This document shows positions 27,273-37,990 of a DNA stretch of 64,000 bases, one piece after another (within the stretch, counting starts at the first letter, position 1; each line of letters opens with the position of its first letter). The notes beneath the pieces were generated by a model. That model was given only the letters and a program-made list of their open reading frames with translations, was not told the origin of the DNA and ran no database searches. Both the position numbers and the translations under genes were made by a program. The stretch covers positions 620,001-684,000 of the forward strand of contig OZ255624.1 of the NCBI GenBank assembly GCA_965276675.1. Direction: 5' to 3'. This DNA is from G965276675 sp965276675. Its GTDB lineage: Bacteria > Acidobacteriota > Terriglobia > Terriglobales > Acidobacteriaceae.

Positions 27273-28565
27273 TCAGTCTTCGCTATCCGCTTCGCCATCT
27301 TTCTCGAGAATGGCGAAATCCCCGTCCCTCAGCTGACCCTCGATCTTCCGCAGCCATCCTTTCGAGCGGCTCAACGGCAATACCGTCCAGGCGGCCGGTA
27401 TGTCTTCCGAGGGAAACTCGCAGATTAGCGCGATCTCCTCTTCGCTCCCGTAAAGCGGCGCTAGCGCGTCAGGCGTGATATCCAAGCGGCAGATCTCATA
27501 TCCCTGATCGTCCTGGATAGCCAGACACCAGATCGCAGGATCGTCCAGCGCTCCCTCCGGAAGCTGCGCCCGCTGCACCATGATCTTCGCGATCCATGGA
27601 TAAATCCTGTCCGCCCAATCCTGAGGCACTTCCGGATTCGGCGGCTCTCCCGCGCGAACTGTGTACTGCTGCGCCTTGCGCAGCCGAAAAGACAACCCCG
27701 CGTAGGTCTCATACTCCTCTAGCGTCCGAACCGGACCTAGTCCAAAACTCTCCACCGGTTCCCCGCTCAGCAAACGCTTGACCTTGCGCTTGCTCTTATC
27801 ATCCAGCTCGCTCCAAGGACGTGCCACCTGACTCGCATCGGTGTGATCGCCCCAGTGCTTCTTGGCATCGGTGCGAAGATAGTCATGCCACACGATCGTC
27901 TCTGTAGGATGGAAAAGGTCATATCCGTGGGTAAACGCCCGCACCGTCATCGCCGCCTCCTCGCCCATAAAGTACAGCTCCGGGTCATAAGGCACCTCTT
28001 CCACGAAACGGCCAGCGGCGAATAGGAATCCCGCCGACACAAACCGGGCTCGTACCGGACGTTCCGGCTTCCAGCGATTTGGAAGATCGATTGGCTTTAA
28101 CTGTGGGATTCCATCGGGAGTGAATGCCTGAAACGCGATCTGCTGTGGCCCTCCGCTTAGAATCTCATTCTCTCCAGGGGTAAATGGCGTAGCGTACGTG
28201 CTCAGGATCGGCTTGTCGCTGCCTGTTTCCATCACCGCCCGCAGCAGCATCGCATCCCAGCCGCTCGCAAATCGGCAATGCGAATCCACTTGCAGAAACC
28301 AATCTTCACCCTGCCACAGCTTCATGATCTCCGCACGCGCCCAGCACGCGCCTCTGCTATCCCACCAATTCACCTCAAGCACGCGGAAACGCGGATCCTC
28401 AAGGAACGGCAGCGGCCCTTCATCAGCGTCCCGTTGCCAGCAGATACCGAATCTCATCCGCTGTGGGTTGCTGGCTTTCCGGATGCAATCGACGATGGTC
28501 GGCACCAACTGTGGATCGCGATATGCTGCTATCGATACAAAGATCAGGTTTTCTTCGCTGGCCAT
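27273..28565 (-). CDS. GT60-like glycosyltransferase (GlcNAc transferase family)
   Basis: 430-aa protein of the family that includes the eukaryotic Skp1-hydroxyproline GlcNAc transferase. The N-terminus FVSIAAYRDPQLVPTI is the typical GT start. The metal-binding motif is VDSH in QVDSHCRFASGWD, matching the DSH of that family. Further conserved stretches are ARFVSAGFLFAAG, YFMGEEAAMTVRAFTHGYDLFHP and WHDYLR. The C-terminal 150 residues are an extension not found in the core. The start at 28565 gives MASEENLIF; the longer frame upstream is not conserved. It is a lone gene, with no obvious acceptor protein in the window. Confidence 0.8.
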   Translation of the reverse strand: MASEENLIFVSIAAYRDPQLVPTIVDCIRKASNPQRMRFGICWQRDADEGPLPFLEDPRFRVLEVNWWDSRGACWARAEIMKLWQGEDWFLQVDSHCRFASGWDAMLLRAVMETGSDKPILSTYATPFTPGENEILSGGPQQIAFQAFTPDGIPQLKPIDLPNRWKPERPVRARFVSAGFLFAAGRFVEEVPYDPELYFMGEEAAMTVRAFTHGYDLFHPTETIVWHDYLRTDAKKHWGDHTDASQVARPWSELDDKSKRKVKRLLSGEPVESFGLGPVRTLEEYETYAGLSFRLRKAQQYTVRAGEPPNPEVPQDWADRIYPWIAKIMVQRAQLPEGALDDPAIWCLAIQDDQGYEICRLDITPDALAPLYGSEEEIALICEFPSEDIPAAWTVLPLSRSKGWLRKIEGQLRDGDFAILEKDGEADSED

Positions 28566-28717
28566 AGATCCATTCTCGCGAATTTTTAGGGTGGCAGTTG
28601 CAATTGCTCTCATTCAGTAGCAAATGCTTTGCTCCTGTTCTGCTTTTGAAACCCGCCTGCCAGTTCCTTGCCCACGAGATGAGAGCGAGAGGATGAGATC
28701 AGAAGCCTCTTTTGTGT

Positions 28718-31700
28718 CTAAAAGGTGTAGTGCAGCGCCAGTTGCAGCTGCCGCGGTCCACTCCTCGTGTTCGTAATCTGCCCAAAGGACGCATCCCCGA
28801 TGTTATTGTCCGGATTCCCGTAGCTGGCAAAGTTGAAGACATTGAAGCCATCTGCGCGAAAGCCCACTGCCTGTCCTTCGGTTATGTGAAAGTCTTTAAA
28901 AATCGATGCGTCAATCTGCTCAAATCCCGGCGCGCGTTGTGTGCCTACGGCTGCTGTCCCAAAGGTGTACGGCAGCTCCGGACCATAGGCACAGGCGCCA
29001 TTATCGGCGCCTGAACACGGGGTCGCCGTAGGGTTTGTGCCGAACCAGTGCCCGACACTCCGGTTGGTCACGTGGAGCTTACGATACTGGTTCGCACGCG
29101 CTCCGCCGTTGGCGTTGGTGTTATCGCTTTGCGGTCCGAAGATCGTGACCGGCAAACCCGAGTAGGCGATCACCGAGCCTGAGATCGACCAGCCACCGAG
29201 CAGCAGCTCGAGAGCGCGATTTGTATTTCCACCATAGGCCGCAACGTGTCCGAATGGTACTGCATACACGCCGGTCGCAGACAGGTTATGGCGTACGTCC
29301 TGGTCCGACGGGCCATAATCACCACCAAGATTGTAGCCATCCTGGATACCCGCAAACGGCGGCCCATCGACATTGGAGGCGCCGTAGTTGCCGTCGCTGT
29401 TCGTCATTGACCGGCTGTAGGTATAATTCACCGTATACTCAAGGTCATTGTCCGCGCGGTGCCGTACGGTCCCCTGCGCTGCGTGGTAATTGGACATGCC
29501 CTCCGATTCGGTGATCAGCAGCGCATTGCTCTGCCCAACCAGCCCTGCGAAAGGCGCTGCATCAGCTGGCGGAATCATCGCACCCGGCGGTAGTGCCGCG
29601 ATGGCAGCAGCCTGCGCCGTGGTGAGCTGATTGCCGTTGCGGTAGTCGGCCAGGTGCGCACCCAGCTCACCCACATATCCTGCCGTGATCGAAGTCTTGT
29701 TGCTAAGCGCGAACTCGGTCGTGAGATTGAACTCCTGGATGTAGGCTGGCTGGATCCTCTGCGGCCATGCGCCAAAGCCCGCGCCGTTGGTGCTGATCGA
29801 ACTGGAGTTTATGGCGAAGCCGTTCTCGACAGCGAACGGAGTGCCTCCACTGGTCGCGCTGGGCGTGGCTGCCTGGAGCGAAGAAAACCTCAGAAAGGGT
29901 GAGTTGTAGCTCAGGCGCTGATTGTTTGCATTTCCTTCAAAGAAGCTGGTTGCTCCGTATCCGCCTCGCAGCACCATGCGGGGGCTGACCTGGTAGGCAA
30001 AACCGAAGCGCGGCATGAACTGCTTGTAGTTCGGCTGGTAACAGGCCGGGTTATCGCAGACGATGGAACCCGCAGGCGCGCCGCCCGGGACCACCTTGGC
30101 GTATTCCACTGTTCCCATCAGCGGGCCGGCCAACAAACATTTGCGGTCTTATTGTTTACCTCAGTCCACGGCTGATCATATTCGTAGCGCAAGCCGAGAT
30201 TCAGTGTGAGCTTATCGCTAATCTTCCAATCATCTTGAAAAAAGCCGGCTGCCCGGTATTGCCGGTTGCCATCCAGCCCTCCCGGCAGCTCGATCTGCTG
30301 CGCACTGCTCCGATCCAGTAGCCAGTCCGCACCGCTGAATCCCTGCGAGCCCGGCAGCCCGGTAAACACGCCAGTATACGAGAACTGGCCCAATGTGCCG
30401 GAGGTCGCAGCCAGCAGGTAATTCTGCTGATAACGCAATAACTGTGCGCCTATGCTGAAAAGGTGCTTACCCCGCTCGATCGTCAGGTTGTCGCCGTAGC
30501 TGAAGGTGTTATCGCGCAGAATCTGCGGCATCGCTGGCGTGCCCACGCCATTCAGGTTATTCGCGAGCCCCTGGTAAGAGAAGCCTTCATACTGCTGCAC
30601 GCCAAAGGGAATGCCAACGACTGCGTTACCCTTGAGTCCGAAAATCCCGGTGGGATCTGTCGGAATTCCTGTATCCCAACGGACGCGCGTGAAGCCGACC
30701 CGCGCTTCATTCACGATCTCCGGCGAAAGGGTGTGCACCCACGTAGCCCCAAAGAGTTTTGTGGGAAAGACGTTCTGCGATGGAAAGGAGATGGCCAGCA
30801 CCGCGACATTGCCGTCCGCGGGATTGGACTGCGAATAGAAACCGGTGATCTTGTCGGTCGTCCGCGGGTCCCACTCGATTTTTACGTCGCCTTGATTGTT
30901 GGTGGTGAACTTCCGCGTGAAACCCTGGTAATTAATTCTGGACGACGCCATCTGATGGGGCAGCGTTCGGCAGCGGATACAGCGCCGGATGGGCAATCAG
31001 GTAGCTTGCGACCGGATTCTTGACCGGAACGTTCCTGTCATTCACATACGGGGCAAAGTTGTTTTCGGAGTCGTACAGCTGAATGGGCTTTGCGATCGAC
31101 TCCAGCACCGAGAAATCGCCGCCTCGCATGCCCTGGGTCAACACCGACGCCGAGCCCACTCCACCAGAGTGTTCCCGCACGCCTTCGTAGTCCACAAAGA
31201 AGAACAACCTGTTCTTGAGGATCGGACCACCAAAGGTGCCCCCGAACTGGGTTTGCGTGAATGGATTGATTGCAATGATGGGGTTCTGGTGATTGTTCGA
31301 CCAGCTGTTCGCATTTAGCTTCTGATTCTCGAGAAACGCGTACGCCGAGCCATGGAACTGGTTCGTGCCGCTCCTAAACACTGAAACAACATCGCCGCCG
31401 CTCACGTTGCCATAGGTCGCGGGTGCGTTCGCAGAGATCACCTTCAACTCGGCAATCGCATCCGGCGCCGGATTGTAGCCGATCAGATTGTTCTGCCCCT
31501 CGTTGATGTCGATGCCGTCAAGCGTGTAGTTGTTCGCCTGCGCGCGATTGCCGTTGATCGTCACAACGCCGCTGTTGTAGGTATCGCGCTCGATGGCATT
31601 CGCGCCCGTCAGCCCTGTGGGATCCGTATTCACCGCACCCGGCTGGAACAGCGTCACAGACGAGAAATTCCGGCCGTTTAACGGGATCGTGGCAATCTGG

Positions 31701-32164
31701 TTTGCGGTCAGCGACAGGCCAAGCGTGCCATCCGTCGTGTCGAGGATAGGCGCTACACCGCTCTGCACTTGGACCGTATTGGTTGCGCCCACCCTCAGGT
31801 GCGCATCGATCTTCGCCGTCTGGTCGATCTCGAGCGAGAACTGCGGCACCGTAAACGTGCTGAAGCCCTGTGATGTCACTTCAAGCTGGTACAGACCAAT
31901 CGGTAGAAAGCGGATCGAGTACACTCCTGCATCGTTGGTGACCACAGGCGTATGCACGCCCGTCGCTGTATTCACCGCAACCACATTCGCATGCGGTATC
32001 ACCGCCCCGCTCGGGTCTATAACCGTACCGGAGATAGATCCGGTCACCGTCTGGCTCAGGGCTGCAGAGGCGGAGACGAGCGTCATCGCGACTGTCAATC
32101 TCAGCGTCTGGAAAAAGTTTTTTTTGCCTGATCGGTCACCTCTTGTCTGTTCGCGTTTTCTCAT
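28718..32164 (-). pseudogene. Oar-like TonB-dependent receptor broken by two frameshifts
   Basis: Three consecutive minus-strand frames (32164-30932, 30996-30118, 30136-28718) together make one receptor of about 1148 aa: signal peptide ending AALSQ, a carboxypeptidase-regulatory-like domain, plug (TIPLNGRNFSS, VTINGNRAQANNYTLDGID) and a beta-barrel ending RQLQLALHYTF. The first break is at 30930 (one extra T in AATTAATTACC); the second near 30138 is one base short in a T-run. The shifts are +1 and -1, so the first and last segments share a frame. Everything else reads cleanly, so it is either a very recent pseudogene or two sequencing errors. If corrected it would be a full outer-membrane receptor like the one at 34470. 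Confidence 0.8.
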
Positions 32165-32451
32165 TTAATTGTGAAAGGAGCCAAGGCGAGTCGTCGCAGG
32201 CAAGTGCGAATTATACCCGCAGCAGGACACTGCGAGTTGGTCTCGCTATAAGCTGAGCGGTCCATCGAAGATGGAGGATAAGCTGTTCACCCCATGCCGG
32301 CAGAAGAACGGCCAAGACTCGGTTCACGCGAAGTATATAAGCGATTGTTCTATCGGCTGAGCAGAGAGCTGGAAGCTTCAGCCAGACATTCCTCGGTGAG
32401 AACTTAAGAGGCAAAACATAAGCAAATCGCCACTGGCGAGAATTCGATTGC

Positions 32452-33177
32452 GTGGCCAAGACACGCAGGTATAAAGTGCCGGTGGCTCTCCAGACGAAGG
32501 AAGAGAAGCGCTCACAGGGACCCCAAGTCATGTTTGAGGCAAGAGGAAAATTCGGAGAGCTGTCGGATGAAGAGCTTATCGAGCAGCTATTGCGTGGTTG
32601 CAATGATGCCATCTCCGTTCTGTTTGACCGTTACAGCAGGCTAGTTATGAGTGTGGCAGGGCGCATTCTGCGCGATCAGGGTGAAGCTGAAGAGATTACG
32701 CAGTCGGTGTTTTTCGATGTGTATAGATCAGCAACCAGATTTGACGCGAGTAGGGGAAGCGTTCGGGTGTGGATTTTACAATTCGCTTATCATCGGAGCA
32801 TTCGCCGAAAGCAGCAATTGACGCGAGACCACTTCTACGATGCCGAGCCGATTAGCGAGATGGTCGAACACATGATGAAACACGTCTCTCGACATCGGCA
32901 AAGCCTTACACCTCAGGAGACCATCAGACTCACTAAAGAGGCTCTCGGGCTTCTGAATGATAAACAGCGGCGAGTATTGGAACTCACATATTTTGAGGGG
33001 TTCACTGCAGAAGAGATTGCCAAGCAAACGAGCGATTCTGTTGCTTCCGTGAGGCATTCGCTCTACCGCGGATTGGCATACTTGAGGGCTCATCTTGAGC
33101 CGGCGGGTTCTAAAAGCAAGGAGACTGCCGGAGCAGAGCATCTCATCACTGGAGATTATGCGAATGCAAGAGCATGA
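32452..33177 (+). CDS. ECF-type RNA polymerase sigma factor
   Basis: 241-aa sigma-70-family factor. Region 2 is SELLEQ-like with DQGEAEEITQSVFFDVYRSATRFDASRGSVRVWILQFAYHRSIRRKQQL, and region 4 has FTAEEIAKQTSDSVASVRHSLYRGLAYLR. The start could be the GTG at 32452 or the ATG at 32530 (MFEARGKFGELSDEEL), which has AGGGA 9 nt upstream and is more like other family members. It overlaps the anti-sigma-like gene by 14 nt, so the two are translationally coupled. It lies between two Oar-like receptor genes and probably controls one or both. Confidence 0.9.
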   Translation: MAKTRRYKVPVALQTKEEKRSQGPQVMFEARGKFGELSDEELIEQLLRGCNDAISVLFDRYSRLVMSVAGRILRDQGEAEEITQSVFFDVYRSATRFDASRGSVRVWILQFAYHRSIRRKQQLTRDHFYDAEPISEMVEHMMKHVSRHRQSLTPQETIRLTKEALGLLNDKQRRVLELTYFEGFTAEEIAKQTSDSVASVRHSLYRGLAYLRAHLEPAGSKSKETAGAEHLITGDYANARA

Positions 33178-34402
33178 AGAGTTTGAAACCCTTTGCGCTC
33201 TGATGGCTTCTGGGCAGATCTCTTTGGAAGAGAGTTCACTCCTACAAGAACATCTGGCAAGCTGTGCATCTTGCTCTAAGCTTCTGGCAGAATTTTGCAG
33301 AGCCAGTGCTGACATTCTCTCTGCTTCCGCACCCAGCACCCAGCATGCCCCTTCTCCTGAACTCAAAAAGCGCTTTCTGGCGCGAGCAGCCAGCGAGGGC
33401 CTGCGGATCTCTTCTCCAGGCAAGATTCCGTTTCAGAATTACCGTATCAAGGCACGCGCAACGTGGGTTGCGGGTTTGGCGGCGAGCATCCTGATCGCGG
33501 GCTTTTTGTACCAGCACCGGAGTACGGAAAAGGAAAGCCATGCCGTCGCTACGTCAGCCGTTGAACCTCAAAGGCGCACGCCTGAGGCTAGCGACTCCGC
33601 AATGGCCACGCAGGGACTGAGAGTGTCGCAAAATGCCGGCGCTTCCGCTCCACTTGCAGCGCGGTTGGTCATCGAGCGAGATTCTCTTCGACGTCAGCTC
33701 GAAAATTCGCAGCAGAGACTAGAAACTCTGACACAAGCGGTCGAGAGTTCAGAACGTGAGCATCGTTCAGATCAAGCGGCCCTTCTTGCTTCGCAAGACC
33801 GATTGAGGGCTCTTTCTACGGAGCGAGACACCGCCATCGCTCGCCTGAACTCGGTCAACGAAGAACTGGAGAGATCCAATTCGGTTCTAAAAGCCACAGA
33901 GGTGGAGCTCGCCATGCGAGAGAATTCAGCCCGGTTGGCAACAGAGCAGGCACGTTTGGAACACGCCAAGTACGAGCAGAGCAAGCTTGTGGGGGCTGCG
34001 GGGAAGGAGGGTGCCTCGATCTTAGCAGCCCGCAATCTCCATATAGTCGATGTGTATAACGCAAATGGAAAGGGCGAGAGGCAGCGCGCGTTTGGCCGCG
34101 TGTTCTATGTGGAGGGGAAAGAGCTAATCTTCTATGCCTATGACCTGTCTTCTGCTAAGCAAGATGATTTGCAATTTTACGCGTGGGGTGTTGGCTCAAG
34201 CGCACGTCCCTTTGTCGCTCGTTTAGGCATTATGCACAATGACGGAAATGGTGAGGGCCTTTGGGAGCTTAAATTCGACGACGCTGGGATCTTGTCGAAG
34301 ATCGACTCCGTAATGGTTACCGCGGAGACGAAAGAGACGGCGACTCCAAACGGCAAGCGCATTCTTGTCGCAGTGCTTGGCGGTCAGCCGAACCACCCAT
34401 AA
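33164..34402 (+). CDS. Zinc-finger anti-sigma-like membrane protein with coiled coil
   Basis: 412-aa protein, start ATG at 33164 with GGAG 9 nt upstream (a second ATG at 33158 is possible). The cytoplasmic N-terminus carries the ZAS motif H-x3-C-x2-C (EHLASCASC, about residues 29-37), which binds the sigma factor in this family. One membrane helix follows (WVAGLAASILIAGFLY, about 103-118). Then comes a long coiled coil (RDSLRRQLENSQQRLETL onward, about 170-275) and a beta-rich periplasmic domain resembling RskA C-termini, ending GKRILVAVLGG. It probably holds the upstream sigma factor inactive until a signal reaches its periplasmic domain. Confidence 0.82.
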   Translation: MQEHEEFETLCALMASGQISLEESSLLQEHLASCASCSKLLAEFCRASADILSASAPSTQHAPSPELKKRFLARAASEGLRISSPGKIPFQNYRIKARATWVAGLAASILIAGFLYQHRSTEKESHAVATSAVEPQRRTPEASDSAMATQGLRVSQNAGASAPLAARLVIERDSLRRQLENSQQRLETLTQAVESSEREHRSDQAALLASQDRLRALSTERDTAIARLNSVNEELERSNSVLKATEVELAMRENSARLATEQARLEHAKYEQSKLVGAAGKEGASILAARNLHIVDVYNANGKGERQRAFGRVFYVEGKELIFYAYDLSSAKQDDLQFYAWGVGSSARPFVARLGIMHNDGNGEGLWELKFDDAGILSKIDSVMVTAETKETATPNGKRILVAVLGGQPNHP

Positions 34403-34469
34403 TTATTTTAGGGTTGGTGGCAAACTTTCATCTGCTGCTGAACATACTGCATGCGAGGCCCTTATTCGT

Positions 34470-37400
34470 ATGCAAATGTACAAACGCGAGCTGAGCTACG
34501 CATCAGCTTTCATTCTGGCAGTCTTGTTGGTCTGTTTTTCAGCGTTGGCACAAACCTCCACAGCACGACTTTCTGGAGTGGTCACGGATTCGGCGGGAAA
34601 AGCTGTCCCCAATGCCAACGTAACAGCGACAGAGACCAGTCTTGGCCTGGAGCGGGGAACAACATCTAACAGCGACGGGATCTATTCGTTGCCGGGCATG
34701 AAGCCTGGCCACTACCGCATTCGGGTGCAAAAGCAGGGATTTCGAGAGGTCCTGCTCGACGATCTAGTGCTGAATGTACAGGCCGTGATCGATCAGAATT
34801 TTCAACTGGAGATTGGCTCGGTCACTCAGTCGGTAAGCGTGCAAGCAGAAGCAGCCTCGATTTCGACAACCGAGTCGAGCATCGGCGACGTTATCGGCGC
34901 GAAGCAGATCACCGAACTGCCGTTGAATGGAAGGAATTTCACGCAGCTGGCTACACTAACACCCGGCGTTACACGCGGTACGCCAGAAGGCCAAGCGAGC
35001 GGAACGCAGAGCATTGCGGAGGTCTTTCGCTATGCGGCAAGTGGAAGTGGGTCGTTGTCCGTAAACGGGGCGCGCCCGGAGGCAAACAATTTTCTGCTCG
35101 ACGGAATCGACAACAACGAGCAGCTGGTCAACACGCTAATTTTCTTTCCGCCGGCGGAAGCCATCCAGGAATTTGCCATTCAGACGAGCGTTCCACCTGC
35201 TGAATTTGGACGAGCAGGTGGTGCGATCATTAATGCGGTCATCAAGTCCGGTACCAACAAACTGCACGGCAGCGCATTCGAGTTCTTCCGAAACTCGGCA
35301 TTGGATGCCACGCCGACGTTTGCTACGCAAAAAGCCGACTTCCGTCAGAATCAGTTCGGCGGAACCCTGGGTGGTCCGCTCGTCAAAGACAAACAATTCC
35401 TCTTTGGTGATTATCAAGGTCTGCGCTTAACAGCGCCGCTGCCGGTCGAGCTGGCGAGCGTTCCCACGGCGAAATTTCGGCAGGGCGATCTATCTGAGCT
35501 TCTTAACACCCAAATCTCGCAGCTGCCAAAGCCGATCCAAATTATCGATCCTTTGACGGGTGCGCCCTTTGCAGGCAACATCATTCCTCAGACGCGGTTA
35601 AATCCGGTAGCATTGAAATACCTTCAGACGTATCCAAATCCAAACTTCGGGAATGGCCGAGTACAGCAGAACTATCAGGCCCAACGCATTCAGACGCAGG
35701 CCTATAACGACTTCGATGTTCGCTGGGATTGGAATGTGCGTGAGAGCGATCAGGTCTTTGCGCGTTACAGCTTCGGGCATGACGACTCGACCACTACGTC
35801 TCGTTTGCCAACGCTGCCGGCCGGCACTGGTTCAGGAACAAACTTCAATCGGTCAAATGGCTTCGTGATCGCTTACAACCATACGTTTTCGCCGCGTTGG
35901 TTTAACGAAGCCCGTTTCGGTTTTACCCGCGTCAACTTTGGGAACGAGCCGCCTTTCTCCAACGTGCCCCTTGCAAAGAATCTCGGTATCCCGGGCGCCA
36001 ATCCTTCGCCCTTGCTTGGTGGTGGCGCCTTGATCGGTGGCTCGAACGCACAGATCGAATACTCCGGAGACTTTGGCCCACTTCTAGTTAGGGAGAACAA
36101 CTTCCAAGAAGCAGACATCGTGAGCTGGACGAGCGCGAAACACAATGTGCGATTTGGGTTTAATTTAATCCGGCGTCAGCTCAACAGCTTTCGCCCCAAC
36201 AGAGGCAAAGGTTTCTTCTTCCTCAACCCAAGCGGCAGTGGTCCAGGAACGACCGGTTATGAGGTCTCCGATCTGCTTGCGGGCTTTGTGAACAATTACA
36301 GCATCGGGCCGCTTTTTGGTACGACCGGCATCCGCCGTTGGGAGCCAAGCGGCTTTATCCAGGATGATTGGAAGCTAACACCAAGCCTCACGCTGAACCT
36401 AGGCCTACGTTACGAGGTGTACACTACCCCGGTTGAGGTACTGGACCGTCAAACCAACTTCGATCCAACCACCGGCAGCCTTCTCCAAGCAGGCCGGAAT
36501 GGAAATAGCCGGGGTTTGGTTCCGAATGATCTCAATAATCTCAGCCCCAGAGTTGGCTTTGCCTACGACGTATTCGGCAATGGAAGAACCGCCCTTCATG
36601 GCGGTATCGGTTACTACTACACAGTCGAAGGTGGCGGAGCCAATTACCAGCTTACGCAGAATGCGCCTTACAGTGGGTATGCTCAATACAACTATACGGA
36701 TGGGTACCGTGTCACTCTATCCGGGCAAGGTCCTTTAAAAGACAACAATGCCAGTATGGCGACAGGCGCGCTGCCTTCGGGCGATCTTTCGCGCGTCGAT
36801 TTAGCTCGCCCACAGAACATTACAGTGTTTTCGCGGCTGCAGCACAATCGCTCGCCCTATGAAGCTCAGTACAACCTCCAACTACAACAGCAACTCTCCG
36901 GCAGCACGGTCTTCTCTCTCGCTTACGTTGGAACTGCGGGCCGTAAGCTGAACTCCTTCTACAATCTTAATCGTCAGGAATTTAATGCAGCGCCGGGCGC
37001 GCGCAGTTTTCCGAATCTAGGCGACGTGAATATACAGAACACCCGGGGCACGTCTAACTACAACTCCTTGCAAGCGCAAGTCAACCGAAATTTCAATAGG
37101 AATCTGCAGTTTCTACTAGGGTATACATGGGCTCACGCGATCGACGATGTGAGCGGACCCTATGATGGGCCCCCGCCGCAGGACATCAACAACCTGCCAG
37201 GCGAGCGGGGGAACTCTCTTCTTGATGTACGGCATCGCTTCACGGGGAGCGGTATCTACCAACTTCCATTCGGGAGAGGACAGCGCTTTGGCTCAAATAT
37301 TTCCAAACTCGTCGATCTAGCCACAGGAGGATGGCAAGCCAACGCTATCTTGACGCTGCAGAGCGGACTTCCTTTCAATCTGACCACTCCGGGGAATCCT

Positions 37401-37769
37401 GGAAATGTGCGCCCAGATGTACTCGGCGGGATCCGCACTCGCCCAGGTGAAACGCAACACTACATTGATCGTAGTAACTTCTCCGCTGTTCCGATGGGGG
37501 AGAGCGGTGTGCTGCTCCGCCCAGGAACACTGCGGAGGAATGCAATCTTTGGTCCAGGAACTGCGAATTTAGATTTCTCTCTCTTCAAAGATTTCGCAAT
37601 ACGTGAGAGGGCAACCCTGCAGTTTCGAGCCGAGTCGTTCAACCTTTTCAACCATCCCCAGTATCTTCAACCCAACGGCGATCTAACCAGTTCTGGCTTT
37701 GGGTCGATCACCTCCACGCGCTTCTCCTCCGAGCGCCAACTGCAATTTGTGGCGCGTGTGTCCTTCTAA
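34470..37769 (+). CDS. Oar-like TonB-dependent outer-membrane receptor
   Basis: About 1099 aa. The signal peptide is in SAFILAVLLVCFSALAQ; the start ATG at 34470 precedes it, and the longer frame upstream overlaps the anti-sigma gene and is rejected. Residues about 25-110 are a carboxypeptidase-regulatory-like (Ig-like) domain (LSGVVTDSAGKAVPNANVTATE). The plug follows (ITELPLNGRNFTQLATL, SVNGARPEANNFLLDGIDNNE) and the rest is a large beta-barrel ending RQLQFVARVSF with a terminal Phe. This class is abundant in Acidobacteriota and is thought to import glycans or other large nutrients. The gene follows a sigma/anti-sigma pair by 67 nt and a broken GH13 gene is next, which suggests alpha-glucan uptake. 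Confidence 0.93.
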   Translation: MQMYKRELSYASAFILAVLLVCFSALAQTSTARLSGVVTDSAGKAVPNANVTATETSLGLERGTTSNSDGIYSLPGMKPGHYRIRVQKQGFREVLLDDLVLNVQAVIDQNFQLEIGSVTQSVSVQAEAASISTTESSIGDVIGAKQITELPLNGRNFTQLATLTPGVTRGTPEGQASGTQSIAEVFRYAASGSGSLSVNGARPEANNFLLDGIDNNEQLVNTLIFFPPAEAIQEFAIQTSVPPAEFGRAGGAIINAVIKSGTNKLHGSAFEFFRNSALDATPTFATQKADFRQNQFGGTLGGPLVKDKQFLFGDYQGLRLTAPLPVELASVPTAKFRQGDLSELLNTQISQLPKPIQIIDPLTGAPFAGNIIPQTRLNPVALKYLQTYPNPNFGNGRVQQNYQAQRIQTQAYNDFDVRWDWNVRESDQVFARYSFGHDDSTTTSRLPTLPAGTGSGTNFNRSNGFVIAYNHTFSPRWFNEARFGFTRVNFGNEPPFSNVPLAKNLGIPGANPSPLLGGGALIGGSNAQIEYSGDFGPLLVRENNFQEADIVSWTSAKHNVRFGFNLIRRQLNSFRPNRGKGFFFLNPSGSGPGTTGYEVSDLLAGFVNNYSIGPLFGTTGIRRWEPSGFIQDDWKLTPSLTLNLGLRYEVYTTPVEVLDRQTNFDPTTGSLLQAGRNGNSRGLVPNDLNNLSPRVGFAYDVFGNGRTALHGGIGYYYTVEGGGANYQLTQNAPYSGYAQYNYTDGYRVTLSGQGPLKDNNASMATGALPSGDLSRVDLARPQNITVFSRLQHNRSPYEAQYNLQLQQQLSGSTVFSLAYVGTAGRKLNSFYNLNRQEFNAAPGARSFPNLGDVNIQNTRGTSNYNSLQAQVNRNFNRNLQFLLGYTWAHAIDDVSGPYDGPPPQDINNLPGERGNSLLDVRHRFTGSGIYQLPFGRGQRFGSNISKLVDLATGGWQANAILTLQSGLPFNLTTPGNPGNVRPDVLGGIRTRPGETQHYIDRSNFSAVPMGESGVLLRPGTLRRNAIFGPGTANLDFSLFKDFAIRERATLQFRAESFNLFNHPQYLQPNGDLTSSGFGSITSTRFSSERQLQFVARVSF

Positions 37770-37795
37770 TCACTCACCAGACGTTGGGGTGCCGT

Positions 37796-37990
37796 ATGCG
37801 AATGTTTAAGCTACGCCGCTTCATTAAGTTGACAGTAGTCCTACTTGCCATCGTTGCAGCGGATCTACCGTCATTCGCCCAAAGCTCCAGCGCTCTTGGT
37901 CAACTCACGGGCAAGGACACGATCTACCAAATCCTGACTGACCGCTTCTACGATGGAGATGCAACGAGTAACAAGCCAGACGGCTCCACG
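37796..37990 (+). pseudogene. 5' end of a GH13 alpha-amylase/CGTase-like gene
   Basis: Starts at an ATG at 37796 (26 nt after the receptor stop) with a signal peptide ending SFAQ, then the first beta-strand of a GH13 enzyme: TIYQILTDRFYDGDATSNKPDG, which is the conserved start of secreted alpha-amylases and cyclomaltodextrin glucanotransferases. The rest of the enzyme (about 500 residues) is missing. Similarity stops near 37985 and the sequence continues into the end of a receptor gene. The gene was deleted between this point and another locus. Confidence 0.75.
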
